The translations under genes and the position numbers were made by a program. This document shows, in pieces, positions 43,355 through 51,658 of a stretch of DNA of 64,000 bases (positions are counted from its first letter, which is position 1; the number at the start of each line of letters is the position of its first letter). The DNA lies in the IMG/VR virus record IMGVR_UViG_3300044712_000688, positions 1-64,000 of that record. The stretch is one strand, 5' to 3'. Source of the stretch: a virus. Under the pieces are notes generated by a model. The model was not told the origin of the DNA. It made no database searches and saw only the letters and a list, made by a program, of their open reading frames with translations.

Positions 43355-44053
43355 ATGTCACTAACCATCGAAGCTTTTACCCAAGCGGGTTATGAAGTTG
43401 AGGAGCTAGCTACAGAAGTCTGGGAAGTTAAGAACTTCATGAGCTCAGCGGACATCAAACTAATCATGGACTTCATTGAAACTTTGACGGAGGAGGACTG
43501 GATCGGTCATTACATGAACCACCTCCGCGACAAGGCGGAGAAAGAGTTCGGGACTCGCGACATCGAAACTCTTCAGAAGGAGGGCAAGATGGAGATCACT
43601 TTCGACTGGGCTGATAAGAACATCATGTTTCCTAATTCGGAAGTTGTTGGTCGTATCAACGAGGGCGTCAGCAAAATCATTTCGTACGACCCAAACCTTC
43701 ACTTCCCAGGATCTGGTACCATCCAACGTCAGTACGAGGGATCTGACCTCAAGGTCCATGTTGACAATCACGTAGACCCATACGTTGCGTACGCTGCTGT
43801 GATTTATCTGAACGACGACTACGTACATGGCGAGGTTATCTTCCCTGAGCAAGGCCTGGAGTTAAAACCAAAGCCTGGTTCGATGTTGATGTTCTCATCT
43901 GGAGAGACTCACCCTCATGGCGTTAATCCTCCTGGGCCTGGTCCTCTGCGTTACGTCCTCCCTTGTTTCATCAAGCAGCACGAGCTGCCTGAGGGATTCG
44001 TGCACAACCCAAGTCCAATGCACCTGAAGTACCAAACAACGAAGAAGTACTAG
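43355..44053 (+). CDS. 2-oxoglutarate/Fe(II)-dependent oxygenase (tandem copy 2)
   Basis: 232 residues. H135/D137 (VHVDNHV), H188 (PHGV) and R199 (LRYVLPCF). Aligns with the previous gene along its length, including TIQRQYEGSDLKVHVD and GEVIFPEQGLELKPKPGSML. Start 4 nt after it. Differences in the substrate-facing loops suggest different targets or a heteromer. Confidence 0.88.
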   Translation: MSLTIEAFTQAGYEVEELATEVWEVKNFMSSADIKLIMDFIETLTEEDWIGHYMNHLRDKAEKEFGTRDIETLQKEGKMEITFDWADKNIMFPNSEVVGRINEGVSKIISYDPNLHFPGSGTIQRQYEGSDLKVHVDNHVDPYVAYAAVIYLNDDYVHGEVIFPEQGLELKPKPGSMLMFSSGETHPHGVNPPGPGPLRYVLPCFIKQHELPEGFVHNPSPMHLKYQTTKKY

Positions 44054-44163
44054 TGGCAGCTGTGACATGTGGCCACTGCAATGGCACTGGTTGGAACAAG
44101 GAAGACGCAGAGATCTGCAGGCATTGCTGGGGTTGTGGAGAAAGCTCTGCGCAGTTAACTTGA
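44053..44163 (+). CDS. 36-residue DnaJ-type zinc finger peptide
   Basis: GTG start overlapping the oxygenase stop (TAGTG). Sequence contains CGHCNGTGWN and CRHCWGCGES, i.e. two CxxCxGxG-type motifs as in DnaJ zinc fingers, the second with Cys at the first Gly. Could be a zinc-bearing partner. Function unknown. Confidence 0.6.
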   Translation: MAAVTCGHCNGTGWNKEDAEICRHCWGCGESSAQLT

Positions 44164-44188
44164 CATTCGGCGAGCGCCGTGTTACAGT
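44160..44188 (+). promoter_or_regulatory. Consensus promoter, leaderless start
   Basis: TTGACA (44160-44165), 17-nt spacer, TACAGT (44183-44188), six bases, then ATG at 44195. Overlaps the end of the mini zinc-finger gene. Confidence 0.75.
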
Positions 44189-44194
44189 TACTCC

Positions 44195-44419
44195 ATGGGA
44201 AAATTAAAAGTTACTTCTTCGGAAGCCATGCGCTGGGTTAACCAGGCAGTTATCACTTTGAATGACGGGCGTACGGTGCCCATCGGGTTCCTCTCCGATG
44301 ACGAGGGGCCAGAGCTTGAGTCCTTGGTTATCTACGGAGCGGGCGTGCCCGAATCGGTCGAGAATGAAATCAAAGATATTCTCGCGGAGGTCGGCGCGGA
44401 TGCCAACAACGACTGGTAG
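44195..44419 (+). CDS. Hypothetical protein
   Basis: 74 residues: beta-type start (KVTSSEAMRWVNQAVITLND) and acidic end. Leaderless from the promoter just upstream. Overlaps the next gene by 20 nt. No family recognised. Confidence 0.7.
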   Translation: MGKLKVTSSEAMRWVNQAVITLNDGRTVPIGFLSDDEGPELESLVIYGAGVPESVENEIKDILAEVGADANNDW

Positions 44420-44681
44420 TTGCGGCGAGCCTTTCTGTGAGGTAGACTGTGAGCCGTTTGTCTGTAGGGACTGCGGCGAGAACACGCTACACATCGATGA
44501 GTACTACATGCTGACGGACACGGTCTGGGACTCGATCTACAAGAAGCGGCGTGGAATGCTCTGCATCGGATGTGTCGAGCAACGGCTTGGTAGGAAGTTG
44601 GTGCCCGCGGACTTCGCGGATGTCCCTCTGAACTACTTCCCAACTTTTTCAAAACGGCTTGCCTCCAGACGGATGAGCTAA
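44400..44681 (+). CDS. Conserved phage zinc protein
   Basis: 93 residues from the ATG at 44400, with GGAGG upstream inside the previous gene; the longer frame is not supported. FVCRDCGENTLHIDEYYMLTD and LCIGCVEQRLGRKL belong to a small protein family seen in actinophages: two CxxC pairs, presumably zinc. Function unknown. Confidence 0.75.
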   Translation: MPTTTGSCGEPFCEVDCEPFVCRDCGENTLHIDEYYMLTDTVWDSIYKKRRGMLCIGCVEQRLGRKLVPADFADVPLNYFPTFSKRLASRRMS

Positions 44682-44701
44682 ACTATTAACGAAAGAAACA
44701 A

Positions 44702-44884
44702 ATGTACGGATTTGAATACCTGGTAAAACCTTCAGCGGCGAGCTCTAACTTCGAACGAGTGATCGTCTTTGCTGAAGATGTAACGGATGCTGAGAAGCAA
44801 CTTGCAGCTGTAACTTTCAACGGACACCCCTTGGTGAGCTGGACCCTGAAAGAAAGTAAGATGCTTCTTGCGACAAAGAATTAA
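44702..44884 (+). CDS. Hypothetical protein
   Basis: 60 residues (FEYLVKPSAASSNFERVIVF, DVTDAEKQLAAVTF): looks like a short alpha/beta protein. AACGAAAGAAAC upstream as ribosome site. Overlaps the next start by 17 nt. Confidence 0.65.
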   Translation: MYGFEYLVKPSAASSNFERVIVFAEDVTDAEKQLAAVTFNGHPLVSWTLKESKMLLATKN

Positions 44885-45176
44885 AGACGGCCTGCGCCAG
44901 TACGTCGCGCAGTTCAAACGAGCCCCATGGTGGGTTAAAGTCATCGCGACTCTATGCATTGCTTATTTGGTTGTACCCATTGATCCGTTTGACATCATCT
45001 TTCCTTGGATGGCATTCAGTGATGACTTGTTCGTCGCGGGTCTGCTTCTTAAACTTCTTCACAAGTACGGTGCCATCCCAGGTGATGAGAAGCTAACGCC
45101 GGCGCAACTTCTAACGAAGATCTTGCCTCCCCGTAAGAAGAAGCTGCAGGATCGATCCGAATCATTCCGCGGGTAG
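44868..45176 (+). CDS. DUF1232 (YkvA-like) membrane protein
   Basis: 102 residues, TTG start. WVKVIATLCIAYLVVPIDPF followed by SDDLFVAGLLLKLL matches the DUF1232 core (YLxxPxDxxPD...DDLxV). Basic C-terminus. Function of the family is unclear; a membrane role is likely. Confidence 0.72.
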   Translation: MRQRIKDGLRQYVAQFKRAPWWVKVIATLCIAYLVVPIDPFDIIFPWMAFSDDLFVAGLLLKLLHKYGAIPGDEKLTPAQLLTKILPPRKKKLQDRSESFRG

Positions 45177-45205
45177 TTGACATATCGGCATGCACATGCT
45201 ACGGT
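45177..45205 (+). promoter_or_regulatory. Consensus promoter
   Basis: TTGACA (45177-45182), 17-nt spacer, TACGGT (45200-45205). Predicted start near 45212, leaving a short leader with AGAAAGGGG before the ATG at 45234. Confidence 0.72.
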
Positions 45206-45233
45206 GGATACTACCTAGAGAAAGGGGTGTCCA

Positions 45234-45392
45234 ATGTATGGACTAGATTTCACCGACCCAGCTATCAAGAAGGCCTACCAACTGGGCTTCAATGACGGCC
45301 TGACCTGCGCGGTAGACAACGCGAAGGAATTCGAATACATCGACGACGAGCAAGCGGACGAGTTGCTGACTGAACTCGTAGACTTGAATTAA
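45234..45392 (+). CDS. 52-residue acidic protein
   Basis: MYGLDFTDPAIKKAYQLGFN, then acidic helix with EQADELLTELVDLN. The YxxGFxDG pattern is common in small phage proteins. AAAGGGG ribosome site. Function unknown. Confidence 0.65.
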   Translation: MYGLDFTDPAIKKAYQLGFNDGLTCAVDNAKEFEYIDDEQADELLTELVDLN

Positions 45393-45418
45393 CGGCGAGC
45401 ACCTGCTAAGGTATAGAT

Positions 45419-45619
45419 ATGACTACTAAACAACCATTCACTGTTTTATCGGGCGAGTCATTCACGGTGTTCGCCACTAGTGCTGATGAAGCGCTAGCCA
45501 AGTACTACGTATCCCAAGGGCACGTAGACGAGAACGAGTACGACGGCGAGCCGTTTGACTTCACGGACCTAGACAATGACGTCGAAGAATCAGAAACTAT
45601 GACGGAAGTGATTAACTAA
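45419..45619 (+). CDS. Small acidic protein
   Basis: 66 residues. TKQPFTVLSGESFTVFATSA, DEALAKYYV. TAAGGT lies six bases before the ATG (45407-45412): leaderless. TAATG overlap with the next gene. Function unknown. Confidence 0.68.
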   Translation: MTTKQPFTVLSGESFTVFATSADEALAKYYVSQGHVDENEYDGEPFDFTDLDNDVEESETMTEVIN

Positions 45620-45855
45620 TGGAAACCAAGTTTGATGCAAAGAAGTACATCCAGAAGGAATACGGTTCCATCGTCGGTGCCAAGATTATCGGCGTGCGAC
45701 CGCTGTCGGCGAGCGAACTGGATGCCATGGGATGGTATGACGGTGCGTATGATGTCGCGTTTGTTATTCTCCTTGATAACGGGCAAGCACTCATCCCATC
45801 GATGGACCCAGAAGGTAACGGTGCTGGTCACGTGTTCTTGGAGCGTTGGAAGTAA
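45619..45855 (+). CDS. Hypothetical protein
   Basis: 78 residues (GSIVGAKIIGVRPLSASELD, VAFVILLDNGQALIPSMDPEG), a small alpha/beta fold. Coupled to the previous gene. A terminator follows. Confidence 0.7.
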   Translation: METKFDAKKYIQKEYGSIVGAKIIGVRPLSASELDAMGWYDGAYDVAFVILLDNGQALIPSMDPEGNGAGHVFLERWK

Positions 45856-45878
45856 CTAACTAACGGGACAAGACTGAA

Positions 45879-45914
45879 ACTTCCTACGAATTCGTTCGTG
45901 GGAAGTTTTCTTTT
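45879..45914 (+). terminator. Rho-independent terminator
   Basis: GAAACTTCCTACGAA paired with TTCGTGGGAAGTTTTC, then TTTT. The arms contain the same AACTTCxxACGAA sequence as the intergenic element, here used as a hairpin. Confidence 0.85.
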
Positions 45915-45946
45915 AAGCGGATCAATCGCCGGACCTGGCCCTAGCT

Positions 45947-45959
45947 AACTTCGAACGAA
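45947..45959 (+). repeat. AACTTCGAACGAA element
   Basis: One copy of the repeated 13-nt element, 35 nt before the next gene. Its neighbours on both sides are GATC-rich spacer. Confidence 0.7.
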
Positions 45960-45993
45960 TCACTATTTATTAACTGCAGTACGATTAGATTCC

Positions 45994-46281
45994 ATGAGAG
46001 CAATTGAACTCCACTTAATAGAGAACGAAGTCGACGCTGGTATGGCCATCGTGGCTGGACTAGTTACCCCTGAAGATCTAGCTGACATTGAATGCATAAG
46101 CTGCACTGAAGAAGTAGGTCAGTCGAGTGGTTCGTTCTATGCATATCTAATAGGCCTTGATGAGAAGTCACAATGGATAGTGTGCCTGGACTGTGCTCAG
46201 GATGCGATCAGTGCTGTACCTGTAAGTCCATTCTTAGATGAGGATCTTGATCCCCTAACTTTTGACGAAGACGATGACTAG
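45994..46281 (+). CDS. Hypothetical zinc-binding acidic protein
   Basis: 95 residues. CISCTEEVG and CLDCAQDA form a likely zinc site; C-terminus is DEDLDPLTFDEDDD. TACGAT eight bases before the ATG suggests a very short or no leader. Function unknown. Confidence 0.72.
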   Translation: MRAIELHLIENEVDAGMAIVAGLVTPEDLADIECISCTEEVGQSSGSFYAYLIGLDEKSQWIVCLDCAQDAISAVPVSPFLDEDLDPLTFDEDDD

Positions 46282-46332
46282 CTGCTGATCGATCTTCCGA
46301 AAAAAAAAATAAAAAAATCTTTGTTGGAAGAG

Positions 46333-46384
46333 TTGCGCTTTTGTCGCGACTTCGTGTAAAGTTGCTCTTGTCGGGAAAACGACA
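46333..46384 (+). promoter_or_regulatory. Promoter with 5'-terminal hairpin
   Basis: TTGCGC (46333-46338), 18-nt spacer, TAAAGT (46357-46362); predicted start about 46369 is the first base of TGTCG-GGAAAA-CGACA (46369-46384). GGAAAGGCACGAAA then precedes the GTG start. Confidence 0.65.
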
Positions 46385-46408
46385 CTCAACTACTGGAAAG
46401 GCACGAAA

Positions 46409-46915
46409 GTGAACCCAACAACATTCGGGGAAGTATCTTCCGAAATTGCTGACGCACTTGCCACTTCGCACGAAGAGGTAAGCAACAAGCCTCGCCTAAT
46501 GGGAATGGGCATTTACCTTGAGGCGCACGCAACCAACTCATACCCACGAACCACGCAAGTTCTGATTACCCCAAGTGGTAAGAATGAAAAGGGTGAGGTC
46601 GTAAGTATGGCTGTTATCTATCGCACCATTAGCGAGTTCTCACCTCGCGCTCAATGGCGCACTAACTTTGTTCGCACTCCAAAAGAGTTTGAGGCTATGT
46701 CGCCTGTTGATAAGGCTGTTCACCTCGCCTCGCGTGCTAACGAAACCACTGCGCGTATGTTCCCAGAGGGATTTACGCCACGACCACGACCAATCGTGTT
46801 CGAACTAACTGATGTTGATTTCAGCGACATTAGTTCTTGGAAAGCACCTGCGTCTGCGTTGCGCCGAATTACTAAAGCGCGTGCCGAAGTGGGCTACCCA
46901 GAAAACCTTTACTAG
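46409..46915 (+). CDS. Hypothetical protein
   Basis: 168 residues, GTG start. SNKPRLMGMGIYLEAHATNS and TRPRPIVFELTD-like beta segments, but no family that I recognise. First gene of the GATC-poor block; likely co-transcribed with the AAA+ ATPase 27 nt downstream. Confidence 0.72.
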   Translation: MNPTTFGEVSSEIADALATSHEEVSNKPRLMGMGIYLEAHATNSYPRTTQVLITPSGKNEKGEVVSMAVIYRTISEFSPRAQWRTNFVRTPKEFEAMSPVDKAVHLASRANETTARMFPEGFTPRPRPIVFELTDVDFSDISSWKAPASALRRITKARAEVGYPENLY

Positions 46916-46942
46916 GGAAATCGAAAAGGACGGAAAACTAAA

Positions 46943-47959
46943 ATGACTATCGAAACCAAAACCCACGAAGAAATCGTGGACGCAATCTACCCAGACCTGA
47001 CTTCACTGATTTTCGGTGTCGCTGTTCAGGGTGAGGACGAAACCAAAGTTCCTGCTGGTCTGACTTCGCTAATGCCGAAAAGTGGACGCGCAAATCTTCG
47101 CGCTAAGATTGGAACTGGAACTCCAAAACCAAAGGCAAAGGCAACTGTGAGCGTAGATGTAATTGAGGGCGCAGAGAAGTATCAGCGTCCAAATGGCGAT
47201 TTCTACTTCTCGCGCTCTTGGGGCGAACATTCAGATGTTGAGGTGCTACGCAAAGCACGCGCAAACAATCAGTATGTGCTTTTGTATGGTGCGCCCGGAA
47301 CTGGCAAAACTGCCCTAGTTGAGGGCGCGTTCCCTAACGAACTTTACACAATTCTTGGTTCAGGCGACACCGAACTTTCGGACTTCATTGGTGGCTATGT
47401 TCAGACCCCAAGTGGTTCGTTCGAATGGGTGGACGGCGTTCTGGTCAAGTCTGCCGAAGAGGGCAAAGTTCTTCTGATTGACGAGATTGGTCTGATTGAC
47501 CCAAAGGTTCTTTCGGCGGTCTATGGTCTAATGGACGGACGCAAGGAAATCGTAATCACTGCGAACCCAGAGCGCGGAACTGTAAAAGCAAAGGACGGCT
47601 TTTATGTGGTCGGCGCGACAAACCCCAATGCGCCGGGCGTGCGCCTAAGCGAGGCGTTGCTCTCACGCTTTTCCATTCAGGCTGAAATGACGACTGACTG
47701 GGCATTGGCTAAGAAGTTGGGCGTTCCTGCGTCTGCTGTTTCAGTCGCACAAAACTTGGCGAAAAAGCAAATGAATGGCGAAACTTCGTGGTCGCCACAA
47801 ATGCGTGAACTGTTGGCATACAAGTCAATCAGCGAAGTGTTTGGAACTAAGTTTGCGATTTCGAACTTGCTTGCGAGTGCGCCCGAACTTGACCGCCCTG
47901 TTGTGGCAGATGTTTTCACTCGCGTGTTCGGTGAAGAGTGTCGCCCTGCGAAGATTTAG
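46943..47959 (+). CDS. MoxR-like AAA+ ATPase
   Basis: 338 residues. Walker A GAPGTGKT (116-123), Walker B VLLIDEIG (about 174-181), then ATNPNAPGVRLSEALLSRF as sensor 1 and arginine-finger region (AAA_5 type). N-terminal 90 residues are not typical. MoxR ATPases act with VWA proteins as chaperones for cofactor or metal insertion; a VWA gene is next. Confidence 0.9.
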   Translation: MTIETKTHEEIVDAIYPDLTSLIFGVAVQGEDETKVPAGLTSLMPKSGRANLRAKIGTGTPKPKAKATVSVDVIEGAEKYQRPNGDFYFSRSWGEHSDVEVLRKARANNQYVLLYGAPGTGKTALVEGAFPNELYTILGSGDTELSDFIGGYVQTPSGSFEWVDGVLVKSAEEGKVLLIDEIGLIDPKVLSAVYGLMDGRKEIVITANPERGTVKAKDGFYVVGATNPNAPGVRLSEALLSRFSIQAEMTTDWALAKKLGVPASAVSVAQNLAKKQMNGETSWSPQMRELLAYKSISEVFGTKFAISNLLASAPELDRPVVADVFTRVFGEECRPAKI

Positions 47960-47982
47960 TTTCCGTCCGAAACTGAAAAGCG

Positions 47983-48015
47983 AAGTGCCAGAGCAATCTG
48001 GCACTTTTGCTTTTT
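47983..48015 (+). terminator. Rho-independent terminator
   Basis: AAGTGCCAGA-GCAA-TCTGGCACTT (47983-48006) followed by TTGCTTTTT. The 48016-48214 spacer beyond it shows no gene. Confidence 0.93.
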
Positions 48016-48244
48016 CGGGGGTCGCAGCTTTGGGGATCGTACGCATTACTTCCCACGAAGAATTAACAAAGCTTTGCCCCTGATCGACCATGGCCCAGGG
48101 TTCACCCGGGCACTAGTAATTAGGGATAGAGCTGCGCCGGACTTGGGATCGAAACTGGCCGAAATCTTTTTGGGAAATGGGGTTGCGCTCAATCGCAAAA
48201 GTGCGCTATCCTAAATGGGTAATCAGTTTTGGAAAGGACTGGAA

Positions 48245-50035
48245 ATGACGCACTACAAACCAACTTCGCGCCTCGCTACTCGCGCTGGCGCAACTCCGTC
48301 TGAATGGTTAGCAACTTGCGCCCAGATTGGTCAAGTCGCTAATGAGTGGGCTGGTCGTAATGACTTGGCTGTCTATGCTGGTGAGGACGCTGGTATGGGT
48401 CAAGCGATTGCTTGCTTTATTGGCGACACTGCTGAAATCGAAATCAACTTGGCTGGCGCGTTTGGAAAAGCAACCACGCCTGAAATGGTTGGCGACTTTA
48501 CACTTCGCGCAACCCAATACGAATGGGCAGAACCAACTGGCGTGATTTACCACGAGGCTCTTCACGCGCGTTCGTCTGATAAGTGGGATTACTCGCTCTT
48601 CGAAAGTGAACACAACAAGGGCAACCAAAATGTTCTTGACGCTTTCTGGTTGCTAGAGGAAAGTCGCATTGAGCGCATTGGCGTTTTGACTTACCCAAAG
48701 AATAGGCTCTTCCTGCGTGCGTCTGCTCTTGGTCTGGCTCTTGGCGAGATTGACGAAGAGGCATTGGCAAAGGCAAGCGAGGTTCGCGTAATGGCGCAAA
48801 TGTCTGGACTTGCTCTCGCTCGCGTGGACGCTGGCGTTGTTGGTCTGGCAGATGTTCAGAAGATTTACGAGCGTGCGCTTGATGTTCTTGGCGAAGAGTT
48901 GTTTGAGAAGTTGCGTTCTGTTTGGGTGCGTTTCCACGCTCTTCCAAATGGCGCGACTGTCGCTGGTCTGGACTTGGCACGCGAGTGGGTTGAGTTGCTA
49001 CGCGAGGCTGACCCAGAGGGCGAGAATGGTCAAGGTGCTGGAATGGCTTTCGTTCTCGCGACCAAAGGCGACTTGGAAGAGGACGCTGGTGGCACTGCGA
49101 TTTCTGTTTCGATTGACTTGGCTGACCAACAGACTGACGAAGAGTGGGCAGAAGAGGCAAAGGGTCGCGCAACCCAGAGCAAGAAGAAGAGCGAAGAGCG
49201 CAAGGTCGCTGAAATTATTTTCGACAAGCGCGAAGAGGGTTCTACTGGAACTAAGTCGCGTTCAGCACTTCGCGAAAAGCGTGCGCCAAAATCAGGTGAG
49301 CGTGCGAGTGCTGTGAAGATTGCCGAAATGTTGGACAAGGCGAAGTATCGTGAGCGTTCAGTTCACATTCGCAAAACCCACGAACCACTTGGCAAACTCA
49401 ATACTCGCAACGCTGTTCAGAATAGTGCTATGAAGTCAATGGGATTGCGTGGCGAACTTCCTGCTTGGAAGTCGAAGTCGCGCAAACACACTGACGACCC
49501 AACGCTGACCATTGGCGTAATGGTGGACATTTCAGGTTCTATGGGTTCGGCTATGGACGCTATGGCGACAACTGCTTGGGTGCTAAGTGAGGCTGGTCGT
49601 AGGGTTCAGGCGAAAACCGCTATGGTCTATTTCGGCGAAGATGTATTCGCAACTCTCAAGGTTGGGCAGAAGTTGGAAGAGGTTTCGGTCTGGTCTGCGC
49701 CTGACGGAACAGAGGTCTTTGATAAAGGGTTCTCGGCTCTCAATGGTGCGCTCGGTCTGACCTACTCGGACGGCGTGCGTTTGTTGGTCGTTGTGTCGGA
49801 CGGAAACTACACCCCGAAAGAAACCGCCAACGCGAAACGGATTGTGAAAGAGTGCGAACAGGCTGGCGTGGCTGTGCTGTTCATTACCCCAAAGGATTGC
49901 TACGGCACTGGCGCACGCGACATTACTAACGGCACGCACGCGGTTCACCTAGACGGAATGGCTGTCGAAAGTATCGCGCTGGAAATCGGCAAGTCTGCGT
50001 CTGACGCTCTCGCGAAAATCGGGGGTGGCGTGTAA
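48245..50035 (+). CDS. VWA-domain protein with HExxH motif
   Basis: 596 residues from the ATG at 48245 (AAAGGACTGGAA upstream); an in-frame ATG at 48215 is less likely. Residues 100-110 contain YHEALHARS, a zinc-metallopeptidase-like HExxH. VWA domain at about 420-590 with the MIDAS DxSxS (VDISGSMG). A charged, Lys/Arg-rich stretch lies between them. This is the layout of CobT-like and phage 'peptidase + VWA' proteins that partner MoxR ATPases. Confidence 0.85.
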   Translation: MTHYKPTSRLATRAGATPSEWLATCAQIGQVANEWAGRNDLAVYAGEDAGMGQAIACFIGDTAEIEINLAGAFGKATTPEMVGDFTLRATQYEWAEPTGVIYHEALHARSSDKWDYSLFESEHNKGNQNVLDAFWLLEESRIERIGVLTYPKNRLFLRASALGLALGEIDEEALAKASEVRVMAQMSGLALARVDAGVVGLADVQKIYERALDVLGEELFEKLRSVWVRFHALPNGATVAGLDLAREWVELLREADPEGENGQGAGMAFVLATKGDLEEDAGGTAISVSIDLADQQTDEEWAEEAKGRATQSKKKSEERKVAEIIFDKREEGSTGTKSRSALREKRAPKSGERASAVKIAEMLDKAKYRERSVHIRKTHEPLGKLNTRNAVQNSAMKSMGLRGELPAWKSKSRKHTDDPTLTIGVMVDISGSMGSAMDAMATTAWVLSEAGRRVQAKTAMVYFGEDVFATLKVGQKLEEVSVWSAPDGTEVFDKGFSALNGALGLTYSDGVRLLVVVSDGNYTPKETANAKRIVKECEQAGVAVLFITPKDCYGTGARDITNGTHAVHLDGMAVESIALEIGKSASDALAKIGGGV

Positions 50036-50423
50036 GTCGGCGTGCCTAAGAAGTCCATTAGCGGATTGAGCAAACTCGTTTCCCCCCTTTCCAAAATCGC
50101 TCTCCGCTAACGGATTAGGAATTCCTATCAGTTCCCCCACTGGTAGGGATTTCGCTTTGCCCGGACTAGACGGATACGCGCAAGAGCTGCGAGCGCGTGA
50201 AGATCGATCTGGACTTTCCACGGATATGTGCCCGGGTCTTAATCAGGATCACGATCACTGGAACTTACCAAAGCTTCGGGGATCGTTAGCTGTGCCCGGG
50301 GCTGATCGATCAGAGAGCAAGGCCGGACCTGGCGAGAGCTGCTACGAAACTTCCAACGAAGATGTTTGTTTTGTCGCTGATGTGTGCTACTATTTACTTG
50401 TTGCCAAAAGAAGGGAAACGACA
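50036..50423 (+). other. Non-coding spacer with terminator and repeat element
   Basis: CCTATCAGT-TCCCCC-ACTGGTAGG (50124-50147) is a probable terminator. After it the spacer is rich in GATC, AGCT and CCCGGG, and carries AACTTCCAACGAA at 50348-50360. TACTAT (50389-50394) then AGAAGGGAAAC lead into the next gene. The long frame that crosses it is not a gene. Confidence 0.7.
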
Positions 50424-50711
50424 ATGTGCGACAACTGTGGAAACGACACCCCAAACTTCGCTGAAATGGAGTTGGACGAGAGGGACATTGCTGGCATTGC
50501 TCTTACTGCCATTGGTGTCTTTGTCGAGGACTACTGTAAGCAGGGATACGCTGACCCAAGGATGTATCGCTTGCTGGAACTTGCGACTGAACTTGGTAAG
50601 AAGTTTGGTAGCGAGGGATTGCTGAACTACTTGGAAACCACCAAGATTTACGCTGGTATGACCATTGACCATTTGATTGAGGAACACAACCTAACTGGAG
50701 AGGAGAACTAA
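50424..50711 (+). CDS. Hypothetical protein
   Basis: 95 residues from the ATG at 50424, preceded by AAGGGAAACGACA. MCDNCGNDTPNF may bind metal; the rest is helical (ELATELGKKFGSEGLLNYLE). No family recognised. Confidence 0.72.
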   Translation: MCDNCGNDTPNFAEMELDERDIAGIALTAIGVFVEDYCKQGYADPRMYRLLELATELGKKFGSEGLLNYLETTKIYAGMTIDHLIEEHNLTGEEN

Positions 50712-50713
50712 AA

Positions 50714-51571
50714 ATGCCAAACTGGGTTTACAACACCCTGAGCGTTTCAGGTTCAAAGGAAAAGATTGCTGAGTTCAAGGAACTGGCAGGACGCAAAGCA
50801 CCAACTGGATTCGATAGCGAAACTGGCGTGCTGACTTACGATAACAAGGAGGAGGTCTTGTCGTTCTGGAACTTCAAAGAGCCAAAGGACAAGGCTGTTT
50901 ACTTTGGGGCGAGCGACTACAAGCCAGAGGGCTACGACTCTTGGACTATGGAAGAGCGTATGGCTCACTCTATGAAGTTCTCATCTGATGGCTGGTATGA
51001 CTGGAACATTCGTGAGTGGGGCACTAAGTGGGACGCTTGTGATGTGGACTTGAATGACGACAGCGAAACCTCGCTGGGCTACTCGTTCAATACGGCGTGG
51101 AGTATTCCCGAGCCTGTGTTCGTGGCTATGGTTCAGAAGTTCCCGACTTTGGACTTCGAGTTCTGGAGTGAGGAAGAGCAGGGCTGGGGTGCGGAGTTCA
51201 CTTCTTCGGACGGCGACGAGGACGGCGAGCGTTCCTTGATTATGACTAAGGAATGGGACATCCCCGACAGCCACCAAGACTATGTGGACAGGGACAGGGA
51301 GGATTCCTGTAATTGTGCGAGCGACCCTGACGACGACGAGTATTGGTATGACGACTGCCCTCGTCCCGAAAAGGAGTTCGAGGTTGTAGTTCGGCAAGTC
51401 ATTCGCATTACGGCGAAGTCGGCTGAATCGGCGTGGGAGATTGCGAACGGCGTGCTGGAAAACTTCACCAACGCCGAGCAACCAGACGGCGTGCGTATTA
51501 GCGAGGACAGCGTGGCGTGGGTTGAGGAAGACGGAGTGCGTGTCTATCCGACCTTGACCGAGGTTGCCTAA
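50714..51571 (+). CDS. YubB/DUF1281-like ferredoxin-fold protein
   Basis: 285 residues. MPNWVYNTLSVSGSKEKIAE and WNIREWGTKWDACDVDL match the Api92/YubB ferredoxin-like family common on plasmids and phages; middle is very acidic with CNCASDPDDDEYW. A second beta-alpha part (FEVVVRQVIRITAKSAESAW) ends it. Function unknown. Two nt after the previous gene. Confidence 0.78.
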   Translation: MPNWVYNTLSVSGSKEKIAEFKELAGRKAPTGFDSETGVLTYDNKEEVLSFWNFKEPKDKAVYFGASDYKPEGYDSWTMEERMAHSMKFSSDGWYDWNIREWGTKWDACDVDLNDDSETSLGYSFNTAWSIPEPVFVAMVQKFPTLDFEFWSEEEQGWGAEFTSSDGDEDGERSLIMTKEWDIPDSHQDYVDRDREDSCNCASDPDDDEYWYDDCPRPEKEFEVVVRQVIRITAKSAESAWEIANGVLENFTNAEQPDGVRISEDSVAWVEEDGVRVYPTLTEVA

Positions 51572-51587
51572 CCCCTAACGGACAGAG

Positions 51588-51622
51588 AACACCAGTGGCG
51601 AGAGAGCTGCTGGTGTTTTTTG
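51588..51622 (+). terminator. Rho-independent terminator
   Basis: AACACCAG (51588-51595) paired with CTGGTGTT (51610-51617), then TTTTGTTT. Confidence 0.88.
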
Positions 51623-51623
51623 T

Positions 51624-51652
51624 TTGACGGATAGGCGTGCGTGGACTACGCT
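51624..51652 (+). promoter_or_regulatory. Consensus promoter, leaderless start
   Basis: TTGACG (51624-51629), 17-nt spacer, TACGCT (51647-51652), six bases, ATG at 51659. Confidence 0.7.
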
Positions 51653-51658
51653 GATCGT

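Noticed and set aside
50157-50423. N-terminal extension of the gene at 50424
   Set aside because: It crosses a terminator-like hairpin and the GATC-rich spacer; the ATG at 50424 has the standard AAGGGAAAC leader.
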